This document shows positions 24,292 to 32,812 of a stretch of DNA of 64,000 bases, piece by piece. Numbering within the stretch: position 1 is the first letter of the stretch; each line of letters begins with the position of its first letter. Where the stretch lies: assembly GCA_964593455.1 (NCBI GenBank), contig CAZQHK010000008.1, forward strand, positions 1 through 64,000. The letters are read 5' to 3'. The position numbers and the translations under genes are program-made. This DNA comes from CAZQHK01 sp964593455. Its GTDB lineage: Bacteria > Muiribacteriota > CAYSPT01. The notes under the pieces are model-generated. The model had not been told where the DNA came from. It worked only from the letters and a program-made list of their open reading frames with translations, and ran no database searches.

Positions 24292-24471
24292 AACCCGAAT
24301 AATTCACAAATAGTCTACTGCGGTTCGAAAATGACCCCAGCTACTGTGTTACGCTCGGTCGGCGTCCTCGACGTACCACAGAGGGTACGCCTGCGGGAGC
24401 CTTGGTTGCGTGCCTTGTATCTGCTGCCATTTTCTTCACCTCGTAACGAATATTCGTGAATTATTCTGGTT
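24292..24471 (+). repeat. Family I element, copy C (180 nt)
   Basis: The arms AACCCGAATAATTCAC (24292-24307) and GTGAATTATTCTGGTT (24456-24471) pair at 15 of 16 positions. The core has TGTTACGCTCGGTCGG and a hairpin CGTACC/GGTACG that replaces the CGTATC/GATACG of copy B with paired changes. It lies 66 nt after copy D and 38 nt upstream of the promoter of the cNMP-binding gene. Copies D and C fill nearly all of the 724-nt gene-free stretch here. Confidence 0.85.
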
Positions 24472-24508
24472 TATACAAAGATTAGTTCGTTTTGTAAGGT
24501 TCTGCTGG

Positions 24509-24514
24509 TATAAT
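24509..24514 (+). promoter_or_regulatory. Extended -10 promoter of the cNMP-binding gene
   Basis: A perfect TATAAT with TGG directly upstream (extended -10), 35 nt before the chosen start. The -35 position (TTCGTT, 24486-24491) is poor. Confidence 0.45.
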
Positions 24515-24548
24515 AGTTACGTTCAGTATGATAGGGGGACAATGGCAG

Positions 24549-25502
24549 ATGGATACAAAGGATTACCTGTCTTCAATTCCTTTTTTTCACGAGTTCAGTT
24601 CCAGGGACCTGGAGATAATTGGCGGTGTGTTCAAAGCTCGTAACTATCTCGAAGCGGACATTATTTTCCGGCGGCTGGAAGAAGGCCAGGAAATTTATTT
24701 CATCAAGCAGGGCCGAGTGGATGTAATCTGGGAGATGTCACAGATCAGGAGACTTATCCTGGCTTCTATTGAATCCGGCAGTTTTTTTGGAGAGATGTCG
24801 TTGTTGGAACATAGATCCCGTTCGGCTACAGTCATGGCCGTGGAAAACTGCGAGCTGTTTTCCCTCGGCCGGCAAGATTTTTTTAAAATCATTAATCGAC
24901 ATCCGATGACAGGGAACGTTTTGCTCAAAGGTATCGGCCGGGGACTGGGCCGGCGGCTCAGGTTATTGAACGAACATCTCTTGTTTACCGAAGCCACGCT
25001 CAAAATGCTCGACGAAAAGAATCGGGCAGGTAAATGTACCGATCTGAGCTGTGAACCGGACATCTTAATCAAACGGTCGATAAATCAAGAAACCTTTGAT
25101 TTTCTGAAAATATGCGGGGAAACGAAAACGGTTGAAGCCGGGGAAATCATCATTTCCGAAGGAGATAATCACAGCGAGTTCTATCTCATCCAGGAAGGAA
25201 CCGCCGAAGTCAACAAACTGATGCCCAACGATGAACGGATTGTTCTGACAATACTGGGGCCGGGAAACATTTGCGGGGAAATGGCGTTTCTCGACAGCGA
25301 ATACCGTTCGGCGGAAGTACGGGCCCGCGAACCGATGAGTATGTGCGTTTACCGCAAGGAACACCTTTTGAAACTGGCGCAGATGGATATGCCCCTGGTA
25401 AACAATATCTACCTGACGGTCCTGCGGCATATAAGCATGAATATTCGTTTGACCAACGAACACTATATTGCGTCGAAGAGAATCCTGCTCGGACTTACTT
25501 GA
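24549..25502 (+). CDS. Protein with two cyclic-nucleotide-binding domains
   Basis: The protein of about 317 residues contains two cNMP-binding beta-rolls. The first is at about 10-125 (EGQEIYFIKQGRVDVIWEM, GSFFGEMSLLEHRSRSATV) and the second at about 195-305 (IISEGDNHSEFYLIQEGTAE, GPGNICGEMAFLDSEYRSAEV). Both have the G-E-x-(A/S)-L/F-...-R-x-A phosphate-binding cassette, so both may bind cAMP or cGMP. There is no HTH or kinase domain. ATG 24549 is used: GGGGG lies 11 nt before it, whereas the ATG at 24528 precedes that RBS. It converges on a truncated adenylate cyclase with an 8-nt overlap. Confidence 0.85.
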   Translation: MDTKDYLSSIPFFHEFSSRDLEIIGGVFKARNYLEADIIFRRLEEGQEIYFIKQGRVDVIWEMSQIRRLILASIESGSFFGEMSLLEHRSRSATVMAVENCELFSLGRQDFFKIINRHPMTGNVLLKGIGRGLGRRLRLLNEHLLFTEATLKMLDEKNRAGKCTDLSCEPDILIKRSINQETFDFLKICGETKTVEAGEIIISEGDNHSEFYLIQEGTAEVNKLMPNDERIVLTILGPGNICGEMAFLDSEYRSAEVRAREPMSMCVYRKEHLLKLAQMDMPLVNNIYLTVLRHISMNIRLTNEHYIASKRILLGLT

Positions 25503-25917
25503 GCCCCTTTATCCCATAGACGGGTACCGGGGTACTCTTACCTTTTACCACGACATCGTCAAGATGGACCGCATCTACGATGGCCTCGACTTTTTTATAG
25601 GTGCTGCCGGTGATGATGACGCGGTGCGGGAAATCCCTGGTCAAGGCCTCCACCCGGGCGCCCAGGTTGACATTGTCTCCAATAACGGTGTAATCCATTT
25701 TGCGCTGGGAGCCGATATTGCCTACCAGCATCTCGCCGGTGTTGATTCCAACCCCCATGTCCAGGAGTGGCAATCCCGCCTTGGTCCATTTATCATGGAG
25801 CCGCAGAATCTCCAGTTCCATCTCCACTCCCGCCCGCACCGCCAGCTCTGCGTGGTCAGGCTGCTCCACGAGAGCCCCCCAGACAGCCACGATCTCGTCT
25901 CCGACGAACTTATCCAG
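25495..25917 (-). pseudogene. Truncated class III adenylate/guanylate cyclase (C-terminal catalytic half)
   Basis: The readable frame begins just after a TGA (25918-25920) with LDKFVGDEIVAVWGAL. It continues through GVGINTGEMLVGNIGSQRKMDYTVIGDNVNLGARVEALT to the domain end. The second metal Asp (GDE) and the transition-state Asn/Arg (NLGAR) are present. The first metal Asp region (FSDIRGFT in the intact cyclase at 42 kb) and everything upstream are missing. The only start codon is GTG 25890, inside the domain. It is best read as a cyclase remnant, or a gene with a frameshift/deletion at about 25.92 kb. It converges on the cNMP-binding gene. Confidence 0.7.
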
Positions 25918-25963
25918 TCAAGCTTTCTGAGAACAATCTCGCGTTTTGAGATATTGGAAGAGA

Positions 25964-26092
25964 TTATTTTCCTGGTAGCGGGGCTACAGAGTTCAGGATT
26001 GAGCGGGTTCTTTCTCCTGAGTGTTTTTCTTCCAGGTCCGCTTCGGCTCGTTTCATCTCTTCATCCGTGGGGACGTCGAATTTGACCGACAT
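25964..26092 (-). CDS. Short ORF upstream of the cyclase remnant
   Basis: An open frame of 42 codons from ATG 26092, preceded in frame by a TGA. The product is charged and helical (for example EEMKRAEADLEEKHSGER), with no recognised domain and no convincing RBS. It may be a separate small gene or the remains of the cyclase N-terminal region after a deletion. I favour neither strongly. Confidence 0.3.
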   Translation of the reverse strand: MSVKFDVPTDEEMKRAEADLEEKHSGERTRSILNSVAPLPGK

Positions 26093-26197
26093 TCTCGAGG
26101 GTCAAAATAATGTAAAATAGAATTAATAACCATACCGCAAAAACAGGAACAGCCCGAGAAACAACCAGAGCTGAAAAAAAGAACAACGTCCCGGCCG

Positions 26198-26344
26198 GTG
26201 CCCCTCGAATTCAGTGGAAAAGATATCATCCTTACGTTGAGCGAGCAACGTTCACTAACGGGATTAAGGGAGTATTGCATGAAACTATTGTTTAATTTTC
26301 TCGAAATAGTCCAGAAAAGAGTTCTGGAAGACGATAACAGATAA
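26198..26344 (+). CDS. Candidate small protein before the membrane/lipoprotein gene
   Basis: A frame open from 26111 to the stop at 26344 has coding-like composition (GKDIILTLSEQRSLTGLREY, FLEIVQKRVLEDD). GTG 26198 would give 48 residues; ATG 26279, with GGGAG 6 nt before it, would give 21. No family is recognised. It could be a small gene ahead of 26382 or the tail of a decayed gene, since no normal start exists for the whole open frame. Confidence 0.3.
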   Translation: MPLEFSGKDIILTLSEQRSLTGLREYCMKLLFNFLEIVQKRVLEDDNR

Positions 26345-26381
26345 AGAGCCCTTTCTAAAACCCGAGAGGGGGAGAAGTACA

Positions 26382-27242
26382 ATGATACGATTCGAGAAAC
26401 GGCTGGGACAGGACTGGAAAGAAATACTCAAACCGAAAAAAGACAGGTTTGGATTTGTCAGGAAACTGATGCACAAGATTCGTGCGTTCGTCAGCGCTGA
26501 AATTCCGGGATTATTGAAATCATTGACAATGAAGTTCAGAAACCTGGTAAAAAGTGATCGTGCACAGGGGAAATCGCTTGCCCTCTCTCGGTCCAGGGTG
26601 TCTTCGATACCTTTCCTGTACAGATACTCCGGAAAAATCGGGCAGAAACGGTTTGGTACCGGTTGGAACACGTACCTGTTTTTTATTTTGTTCGCCCTCA
26701 CCTCGGCCGCCTCGGTAATAATGGGCTGCCGGGCCACGCCATTCAATCCCGAGAGCAAAGCCTACGTCACCAAGTTTACCCCTGAACTTCTGCATCCCAC
26801 GGTGGTTTCCGGCGGTACTTACACGCTTCCTGTTTGCCAGGTAGATGTGACGGTCTATAACGAAATTCCTCTTCACTTGAAAAGTTACGTTATCGACTAT
26901 TTCGGTCCCGATGGTACTAAAATTACCGCACCCGATCTCAGCGTAAGCGCCAACCTGAGTCGGTTTATCAAACCAACTGCCGGCGCTGAAACAGCAACCC
27001 TGGATACCGAGATATATACCGAAGCGCTTTACGAGCACATTTCCCAGGGAACCCCCACCGATGTCAGCGACGACATCAACCCCGTAACAGCCATAATCAC
27101 CTTCACCGGCGAAGACGAAAACGGCAACCTCATAACCTGCAACGGCTCGGTAGAAATAGACACTATGATAGTTTCTTCTAAAAACGTGATTTTAACTGGA
27201 AGTCAGGATAATAAGGAAAAAATGTCTTATCCCTTTCACTAA
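26382..27242 (+). CDS. Membrane-anchored or lipoprotein-like protein of unknown function
   Basis: The 286-residue product has a basic N-terminal cytoplasmic segment of about 95 residues. One hydrophobic helix follows (TYLFFILFALTSAASVIMGC), ending in a lipobox-like IMGC, and then an extracytoplasmic beta-rich domain of about 170 residues (VVSGGTYTLPVCQVDVTVYNE). A lipobox this far from the start is odd. Either the helix is an ordinary anchor or translation can begin nearer to it. GAGGGGGAGA precedes ATG 26382 and supports the long form. No family is recognised. A family-I repeat follows. Confidence 0.6.
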   Translation: MIRFEKRLGQDWKEILKPKKDRFGFVRKLMHKIRAFVSAEIPGLLKSLTMKFRNLVKSDRAQGKSLALSRSRVSSIPFLYRYSGKIGQKRFGTGWNTYLFFILFALTSAASVIMGCRATPFNPESKAYVTKFTPELLHPTVVSGGTYTLPVCQVDVTVYNEIPLHLKSYVIDYFGPDGTKITAPDLSVSANLSRFIKPTAGAETATLDTEIYTEALYEHISQGTPTDVSDDINPVTAIITFTGEDENGNLITCNGSVEIDTMIVSSKNVILTGSQDNKEKMSYPFH

Positions 27243-27324
27243 TGGAAGCATGAAGGCTTTCAGCCACAGGTGGTACGGGAGATAGAACAGCATCTGACCT
27301 TTTAGCCAGAGATAGCTAGTCTCT

Positions 27325-27514
27325 ACCCGAGTATTTCACACGCTCTCCTGCAAAATAATGCGCCCACGTCTTCGCACGCATTTTCGGCGTTGTGCTTCAT
27401 ACGCTTGTCCTCGACCTATCCCAACTGGCACGCCTGCGGAAGACTTGGTCGCGTGCCTTGAAGCTAAGCACGACTTCGAGACCTCGTGACGGCAACTCGT
27501 GCAATATCCGGGTT
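27325..27514 (+). repeat. Family I element, copy E (190 nt, partly decayed)
   Basis: The left arm TACCCGAGTATTTCAC (27325-27340) and right arm GTGCAATATCCGGGTT (27499-27514) pair at about 12 of 16 positions. The core ACGCCTGCGGAAGACTTGGTCGCGTGCC (read in pieces) and ACCTCGTGACGGCAACTCGTG match copy B closely, while the central hairpin (CTATC/GGCAC) has lost pairing. It accounts for most of the 407-nt gap between 27243 and 27649. Confidence 0.75.
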
Positions 27515-27588
27515 AGGGAGGTCTGGCTGCTTTCCTTGCCGGCATCGTCGCGAAGCGGGATTAATTGAGACCGAACGAGGTGGAAACT

Positions 27589-27618
27589 TTGACAAAAGCA
27601 CGAAAATTCACCTATAAT
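27589..27618 (+). promoter_or_regulatory. Strong sigma-70 promoter of the Trm112-like gene
   Basis: TTGACA (27589-27594) and TATAAT (27613-27618), both perfect consensus, with an 18-nt spacer. The predicted transcript start is near 27625, so the ATG at 27629 would be almost leaderless and the ATG at 27650 is preferred. Confidence 0.75.
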
Positions 27619-27649
27619 ACAGTCGCACATGAATGGAGTGATATCGGTT

Positions 27650-27820
27650 ATGCCTCTGAGTGAACAATTGCTGGAAATACTGGCGTGTCCCGTTTGCAAA
27701 GGAGATCTCGAATACAGTTCGGAACCAGAATACCTTCGTTGCCAACCGTGCAAAAAACGGTATCCCGTTCGTGATGGAATACCGGTAATGCTGCCTGAAG
27801 AGGCTGAGGATGAAGCTTAA
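27650..27820 (+). CDS. Trm112/YcaR-like zinc-ribbon protein
   Basis: The protein of about 56 residues follows the Trm112/UPF0434 pattern: LLEILACPVCKGDLEY, LRCQPCKKRYPVRDGIPVML. Two CxxC knuckles bind zinc, and the Pro-x-x-(D/N)GIP-x-(L/M) end is diagnostic. In other organisms such proteins activate methyltransferases or accompany lipid A genes. It heads a probable operon with the TIM-barrel and DUF2723 genes. Confidence 0.85.
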   Translation: MPLSEQLLEILACPVCKGDLEYSSEPEYLRCQPCKKRYPVRDGIPVMLPEEAEDEA

Positions 27821-27856
27821 GCCGCATTCCGTTTCTGAAAAAGGTGAGAAGATTTA

Positions 27857-28648
27857 GTGAGTAACCTGGATTTTTCGAATAATCTTTTTGTCCATGTCCC
27901 TTTCGACTGGTTTGAGCACTACCGGGAGACGTTTAAAGCCTGGAAAGTCTACCCGGAATTTTTAATATCCACCAAGCTCCTTGACAATTTCGAGGAAGGT
28001 GAATTGATCAGCCTGGCCCGCGATTTTCGTTATAAAAGGATGCGATGCACTATCCATGCTCCCTTTACGGACATGGATCTTGGTAGTCAGGACGTTCGAG
28101 TTATCTCTTTGGCACGCACCCGGTTGCTGCGAATCCTTGAAATATCGGATGTGCTCAGGCCTGAGGTGATCGTGATTCACTCAGGATATGATCCCGGTAT
28201 TAAGAAAACGGCTTTTAAACAATGGTGGAGTACCGCAAGCGAAAGTATAGAAATAATAGCCAAGACGGCCCACCGGTTTGAGCTTAATTTAGCCGTTGAG
28301 AACGTAAACGATACCAGCCCCGCGTTTTTACGCAAGGTTATCGAGCAATACGCACGGTTCAAGGTTGGTGTCTGCCTGGATATAGGGCATATAAATATGT
28401 TTTCAGAGGTGGAGGTGCACCAGTGGATAAAAGAACTGGGCGGCTCTTTGTTGGAGATTCATCTCCATGACAATACCGGGAAAAAAGATGCTCATTTGCC
28501 GTTGGGGCAAGGAACCGTTGACTTTGAATCCTTCTTTTCAGCACTCGAACAGCATGAACCGGCGCCTTGTTATACTATAGAAAACACATCCACGGATGAT
28601 GTTGAAACAAGTCTTTCTTTTCTCCGGTCCACGGTGAGAAAAAGATGA
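27857..28648 (+). CDS. Sugar phosphate isomerase/epimerase-like TIM-barrel protein
   Basis: The 263-residue protein belongs to the AP-endonuclease-2 superfamily of xylose-isomerase-like barrels. Visible metal-site segments are CTIHAPFTD, VIVIHSGYD, LAVENVND, GVCLDIGHIN, LLEIHLHDNTGKKDAHLPLGQGTV (in parts) and the terminal YTIENTS Glu. These place His, Glu and Asp ligands at the usual strand ends. It starts at GTG 27857 after AAGGTGAGAAG. The substrate is unknown; it is too divergent from nfo to be a repair nuclease. It is co-directional with the Trm112-like gene (36 nt). Confidence 0.75.
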   Translation: MSNLDFSNNLFVHVPFDWFEHYRETFKAWKVYPEFLISTKLLDNFEEGELISLARDFRYKRMRCTIHAPFTDMDLGSQDVRVISLARTRLLRILEISDVLRPEVIVIHSGYDPGIKKTAFKQWWSTASESIEIIAKTAHRFELNLAVENVNDTSPAFLRKVIEQYARFKVGVCLDIGHINMFSEVEVHQWIKELGGSLLEIHLHDNTGKKDAHLPLGQGTVDFESFFSALEQHEPAPCYTIENTSTDDVETSLSFLRSTVRKR

Positions 28649-28654
28649 CCTCGA

Positions 28655-30745
28655 ATGATAATAAATAAGCGGTTACTCCTTCCCGTTCTTGCGTTCGGGA
28701 CCTGGGGGTTGTATCTGCGAACTCTGGCTCCTACCGTAACAGTTGATGACAGCGGTGATTTCGCCCTGGCGGCTCATTACTTTGGTGCGCCACATCCTCC
28801 TGGTTATCCGGTATTTGTTTTACTGAGCCGCCTGTTCACGGTTATTCCCCTGGGAGATGTTGCTTTTCGTGTTAACCTGTTATCCGCCGCGGCCGGAGTC
28901 CTGGCTGTAGTGCTGCTCTTTTTGTTTGTCGAGGAGATTCTCAGTCCGGTGGGTGCTTCCGGATATCTACCGCCGTTCCTGGCGGCTTTGCTGCTGGCTG
29001 GTTCCAGGACATTCTGGCGCCTGGCAACCTATGCTGAGGTAGCCACCGCCATGACTGCGGTGGTGTTGGGAATTTTGCTTTTTCTCTGCCGGTGGCATCG
29101 TTTGAAACGACCGCGTTATGTAATGATTGCGGCGCTCCTGGCCGGGGTATCGATGGGAGTGCACTACGTTGCATTTATAGTGGCTGCTCTCTTTGGCGGT
29201 ATGGGTTTTTTCCCCTGGTTTACCAGGAGTGGATTCTGTCACCGGCGCTTTCTATTGGCTATTACGTTGTTTTTCCTGGGTAGTGCCGTCTTTCTCATGC
29301 TGCCGCTTCGTTCCATTCATCATCCGGACTACAATTGGGGGCAACCCCGGTCGTATGAGTCGTTGAAGACGGTGATGAGTCGTTCCCAGTATGGTGATAC
29401 GTCGTTTTCCGGTGGTAACGCAAATAGGCGTTTGTCTCAGCTTGAATATTTGTTTCAGGGAATAGTACGCCAGTTTGGTGATTCTTTACCACCGACAATG
29501 ATCCTCGGAGCAGTCAGTTTCATTTTTTTGGGAATTATTTTCCTGTGGACTATCAACCGGTGGCTCAGCATTTCACTATTCGCTGCGGCTGTGGTTCCCA
29601 TGGTTGTGCTGGCATGGGTTCTTGATTTTAATCTGGATCCTTTATCGTTTTATTATGTGGATGTCTTTTATGTTCCTGCCTACGCGTTATTGTTTGCTTT
29701 TGCCGGCGTGGGGGTGGGATATGTTAAAAAAATTGCCGGATGTATCGGCCATCGATGGGTCGAGACAGTTCTGGTTGGGCTTCTCCTTGTTTACCCCATG
29801 GGATCGATTATCAGCAACAGTTTTCTATCTTCCCGCAGGCACAGTTTGGGGTATTATGACGTTGCCTTGAGTAGTCTTAAAACTCTGCCGCCGGGAGGAT
29901 TGCTGCTGGTTCGGGGAGACCCGTATACGTTTTGTATCTGGTACGCGCAGCGTATCCTCGGTAAAAGTCCGGCCAAATCTGTTTTGAACACCACCCTGAT
30001 AGATCTTCCCTGGTACCGGCAGGAAGTGGGTAAGCACCATCCGGACCTGGGACGTATTCTTGCGGCCTTACCCGGCCCGGTTACAGAAAAAAATTCTGAA
30101 ACGCGGAAATCTGCCGCGGTCCTGGCATGGATGGAACGGGGCGGAACCGTGTATTCATTGTTTAATGACGAACTGCCATCCAGGTTATGGAAGATGGAAC
30201 CGCATGGTCTGATATACCGTGTGCTCAAGGCTTCAAAATCGTTTGATAACACAGCCGCCTGCCGGGCGGCGGAGCGGTTCTGGTCTGGCAACCGGGTGCG
30301 TGGTCTGTCACCATGGAAACCGGGTGAACGTTTATATGACGCCGAACTGGTGGATCAGGTGGCTACGCGTCGTTACAATACGGGAACGATATACTCCGCG
30401 GCCGGAAAATATGTGGAAGCTCTACGACATCTTGATGAGGCGGTCAATCTCGTCTCCGGACGCGCCGACATCCGCATCAATCGGGGAATTGTATTTTTTA
30501 AACTGAACCGTGTACAGGAAGCGATTGAAGAGTTTGAAGCTGCTGTTGTTTGTGATTCATCACTTCTTCTCGGTTGGCAGAACCTCATTGTCGCGCGATC
30601 TATTCAGAACGATAAAGCGGGTGCCGAAGAGGCCGCCAGGAGAGCGGCTGAAGCTCTCAGTAATCGGCCTGACCGGCTCGCGAATCTGGCTGAAATACTT
30701 GAAAAACTGGGCTATTCAACTCCAGCCCGGGTTGTTAAAAAATAA
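28655..30745 (+). CDS. DUF2723-type polytopic membrane protein with C-terminal TPRs
   Basis: The 696-residue protein starts with the DUF2723 signature (TLAPTVTVDDSGDFALAAHYFGAPHPPG, read in parts), then about ten transmembrane helices to residue 400 or so. A soluble domain follows, with two or three TPRs at the C-terminus (RRYNTGTIYSAAGKYVEAL, INRGIVFFKLNRVQEAIEEF). The layout is that of GT-C glycosyltransferases, and the early DDSGDF resembles their acidic catalytic loop. Such proteins likely transfer sugars from polyprenyl donors, but the acceptor is unknown. The start is 6 nt after the upstream stop. Confidence 0.75.
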   Translation: MIINKRLLLPVLAFGTWGLYLRTLAPTVTVDDSGDFALAAHYFGAPHPPGYPVFVLLSRLFTVIPLGDVAFRVNLLSAAAGVLAVVLLFLFVEEILSPVGASGYLPPFLAALLLAGSRTFWRLATYAEVATAMTAVVLGILLFLCRWHRLKRPRYVMIAALLAGVSMGVHYVAFIVAALFGGMGFFPWFTRSGFCHRRFLLAITLFFLGSAVFLMLPLRSIHHPDYNWGQPRSYESLKTVMSRSQYGDTSFSGGNANRRLSQLEYLFQGIVRQFGDSLPPTMILGAVSFIFLGIIFLWTINRWLSISLFAAAVVPMVVLAWVLDFNLDPLSFYYVDVFYVPAYALLFAFAGVGVGYVKKIAGCIGHRWVETVLVGLLLVYPMGSIISNSFLSSRRHSLGYYDVALSSLKTLPPGGLLLVRGDPYTFCIWYAQRILGKSPAKSVLNTTLIDLPWYRQEVGKHHPDLGRILAALPGPVTEKNSETRKSAAVLAWMERGGTVYSLFNDELPSRLWKMEPHGLIYRVLKASKSFDNTAACRAAERFWSGNRVRGLSPWKPGERLYDAELVDQVATRRYNTGTIYSAAGKYVEALRHLDEAVNLVSGRADIRINRGIVFFKLNRVQEAIEEFEAAVVCDSSLLLGWQNLIVARSIQNDKAGAEEAARRAAEALSNRPDRLANLAEILEKLGYSTPARVVKK

Positions 30746-30800
30746 CCTATGATTGAATGTGAACTTGCTCTCACGCAGGCAGTGTAGACGAAAGGTGAAT

Positions 30801-32066
30801 ATGGAAGCAAATTATGATGTAATCGTAATCGGTGCGGGACCGGCAGGGATGATGGCGGCCGGTCAGTCGGCGTTATCCGGAGCCAGGACCTTACTCCTGG
30901 AAAAAATGGATTTTCCCGGACGTAAGCTCAGGTTGACCGGGAAAGGTCGGTGTAATGTCACCAATACACTCTCCCTGGAGGACTTTATTGAAAACGTAAA
31001 TCCTGATGGACGCTTTCTTCGTCCGGCTTTCACTCAATTATTTACTAAAGAGCTCGTGCGTTTCATGGATACCATCGGGATTTCCACGGTAGAGGAACGG
31101 GGAGGTAGAATCTTCCCAATCAGCGGCCAGGCTCAAGACGTGGTCGATGCTCTTTCTCAATGGGTGTTATCGCAAGGAGTTTCCGTAAAAATGAGGGGCC
31201 GGGTATCAGAACTTATTTGGGAAGACGGCCGGGATATCGGAGTGCGGATTTCAGGTGATAATACCAGGATGGTTCACGCATCTTCCGTGGTGCTCGCCAC
31301 CGGTGGCAGGTCATACCCGGCCACCGGGTCAACCGGCGATGGATATAGATTGGCAGAATCGGTGGGCCATTCAGTGGTGCCGGTCAGGCCGGCATTGGTT
31401 CCGCTGGAGATAAAGGCGGCAATTCTCGAACCGCTCATCGGGCTGAAACTGCGGAATGTGTCCGTCAAGGGAATTATCGATGGAAAAAAACGCTTTGAGT
31501 TGTTTGGGGAGATGGAGTTTACATCGTATGGTATCACGGGACCGGTAGTATTGACTGCCAGCAGGGCACTGGTGGAGGTTCTCCAGCAAAACCGGCCGGT
31601 TGCTATCTCCATCGATTGTAAACCGGCACTCAACCAGGAAAAGCTGCGGGCTAGGCTTGACAGGGAGCTTACGCAGAACGGCAAAAAGACGATAAAAACC
31701 ATGTTGAGAAAACTGCTGCCCGAACAGCTGGTACCCGTGTGCCTCGAACAAACCAGAGTACCTGATTACAAACTCGGTAGCGAGATATCATCCGGCGAGT
31801 GTAATCGACTCCTAACGTGGCTGAAAGATTTTCGTCTTGAATTAACCGGGCACCGTCCCTTCGATGAAGCCATCGTAACCGCAGGCGGCGTAAACACGAG
31901 AGAAATCGATCCCTATACCATGGAATCAAAGCTGGTAAAAGGCCTCTATTTTGCAGGCGAAGTGCTTGATCTCGACGGCGATACCGGCGGATATAACCTG
32001 CAGATCGCCTTCTCCACCGGTTGGCTTGCCGGCCGGTCGGCTGCAGGATATAATAGGCCGGTTTAA
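30801..32066 (+). CDS. HI0933/BaiN-family flavoprotein
   Basis: The protein of about 421 residues begins with a FAD-binding Rossmann motif (VIVIGAGPAGMMAA), then GRKLRLTGKGRCNVTN, the family hallmark. It ends with GEVLDLDGDTGGYNLQIAFSTG, the second FAD contact. Members are predicted NAD(P)H-dependent oxidoreductases; BaiN reduces bile-acid enones, but most are uncharacterised. ATG 30801 after AAAGGTG is chosen over the upstream ATG at 30753, since the extra 16 residues are not part of the fold. Confidence 0.88.
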   Translation: MEANYDVIVIGAGPAGMMAAGQSALSGARTLLLEKMDFPGRKLRLTGKGRCNVTNTLSLEDFIENVNPDGRFLRPAFTQLFTKELVRFMDTIGISTVEERGGRIFPISGQAQDVVDALSQWVLSQGVSVKMRGRVSELIWEDGRDIGVRISGDNTRMVHASSVVLATGGRSYPATGSTGDGYRLAESVGHSVVPVRPALVPLEIKAAILEPLIGLKLRNVSVKGIIDGKKRFELFGEMEFTSYGITGPVVLTASRALVEVLQQNRPVAISIDCKPALNQEKLRARLDRELTQNGKKTIKTMLRKLLPEQLVPVCLEQTRVPDYKLGSEISSGECNRLLTWLKDFRLELTGHRPFDEAIVTAGGVNTREIDPYTMESKLVKGLYFAGEVLDLDGDTGGYNLQIAFSTGWLAGRSAAGYNRPV

Positions 32067-32112
32067 CCAGGAAACTGCAGTTTCCCGGTTTATTGAATGG
32101 AGTGTGTTATCG

Positions 32113-32526
32113 ATGTATCGTTTTGTAGTAAGCTCAGCAATCATGGTTTTTTGCTCTCTGCCTGCCGGGGCTCAGGAGGCAGCCACGCAAGTTGCCGCTA
32201 AGGTTGCGGAACCGTCACCACCGAGTTTCCTCTCAGTGCTCATCTCCCTGGGAGCTTTTTTCGGAATTTTCTATTACATTGTGATTCGTCCTCAGAACAA
32301 GAAAATAAAGGAGCACCGGAACCTGGTGGACTCACTCAAGAAAGGTGACGAGGTTATAACCGGCGGGGGACTTATCGGGAAGATTACCGCGGTACGTGAC
32401 ACCTTCGTCGAACTCCAGGTAGCCAAAAACACCACGGTCAAAATCGCCAGACTTCAGATCGCCCAACTCCGCCCCAAAGCCAAAGAGGCCGCCGATTCCC
32501 AGGATGCCGGAAAAAAATCAAACTAG
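32113..32526 (+). CDS. yajC: Preprotein translocase subunit YajC
   Basis: The 137-residue protein has a signal-like N-terminus (FVVSSAIMVFCSLPAGAQ), one transmembrane helix (LSVLISLGAFFGIFYYIVIRPQ) ending in the YajC hallmark IRPQNKKIKEH, and the soluble GDEVITGGGLIGKI domain. YajC associates with SecDF at the Sec translocon. The N-terminal extension before the helix is longer than in E. coli YajC. No secD or secF follows, which is unusual. ATG 32113 lies 11 nt after GGAG. Confidence 0.9.
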   Translation: MYRFVVSSAIMVFCSLPAGAQEAATQVAAKVAEPSPPSFLSVLISLGAFFGIFYYIVIRPQNKKIKEHRNLVDSLKKGDEVITGGGLIGKITAVRDTFVELQVAKNTTVKIARLQIAQLRPKAKEAADSQDAGKKSN

Positions 32527-32559
32527 TAGTCCGTCGTAGTATTCCATTCGCGAATTTAA

Positions 32560-32795
32560 TCATTGGCTTGGCCGATGACTCTCGCAAGGAACGTAAGCTT
32601 CCGAGCCGGCCAGGGATGGCCGGTCCGGAAGAGACCCTACCACCCTTTGTGAAGCGGAAGAGATTGAAGCCATGAAGCCGTGACTGTTTTGCAGGAAGCA
32701 AAACTGCACGTCACGCAGTGACGCCCGTAGGGTACGAAGCCAGGATGGCTTCGTATGATGCGGTTCCTGTAGAGAGTTGTCGGACATACCAATGA
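32560..32795 (+). repeat. Family II hairpin-string element (about 236 nt)
   Basis: It is bounded by imperfect inverted arms of about 30 nt (32560-32589 and 32766-32795; shared blocks TCATTGG, CCGA and ACTCTC). Inside are consecutive small hairpins: CGGCCA/TGGCCG, GTTTTGC/GCAAAAC, CGTCAC/GTGACG and ACGAAGCC/GGCTTCGT. The last three, read on the minus strand, align with the extra segment of copy D at 23890-23980. It fills the gap between the convergent yajC and 32813 genes. Confidence 0.65.
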
Positions 32796-32812
32796 ATAGT
32801 TCTGATGAGGTC

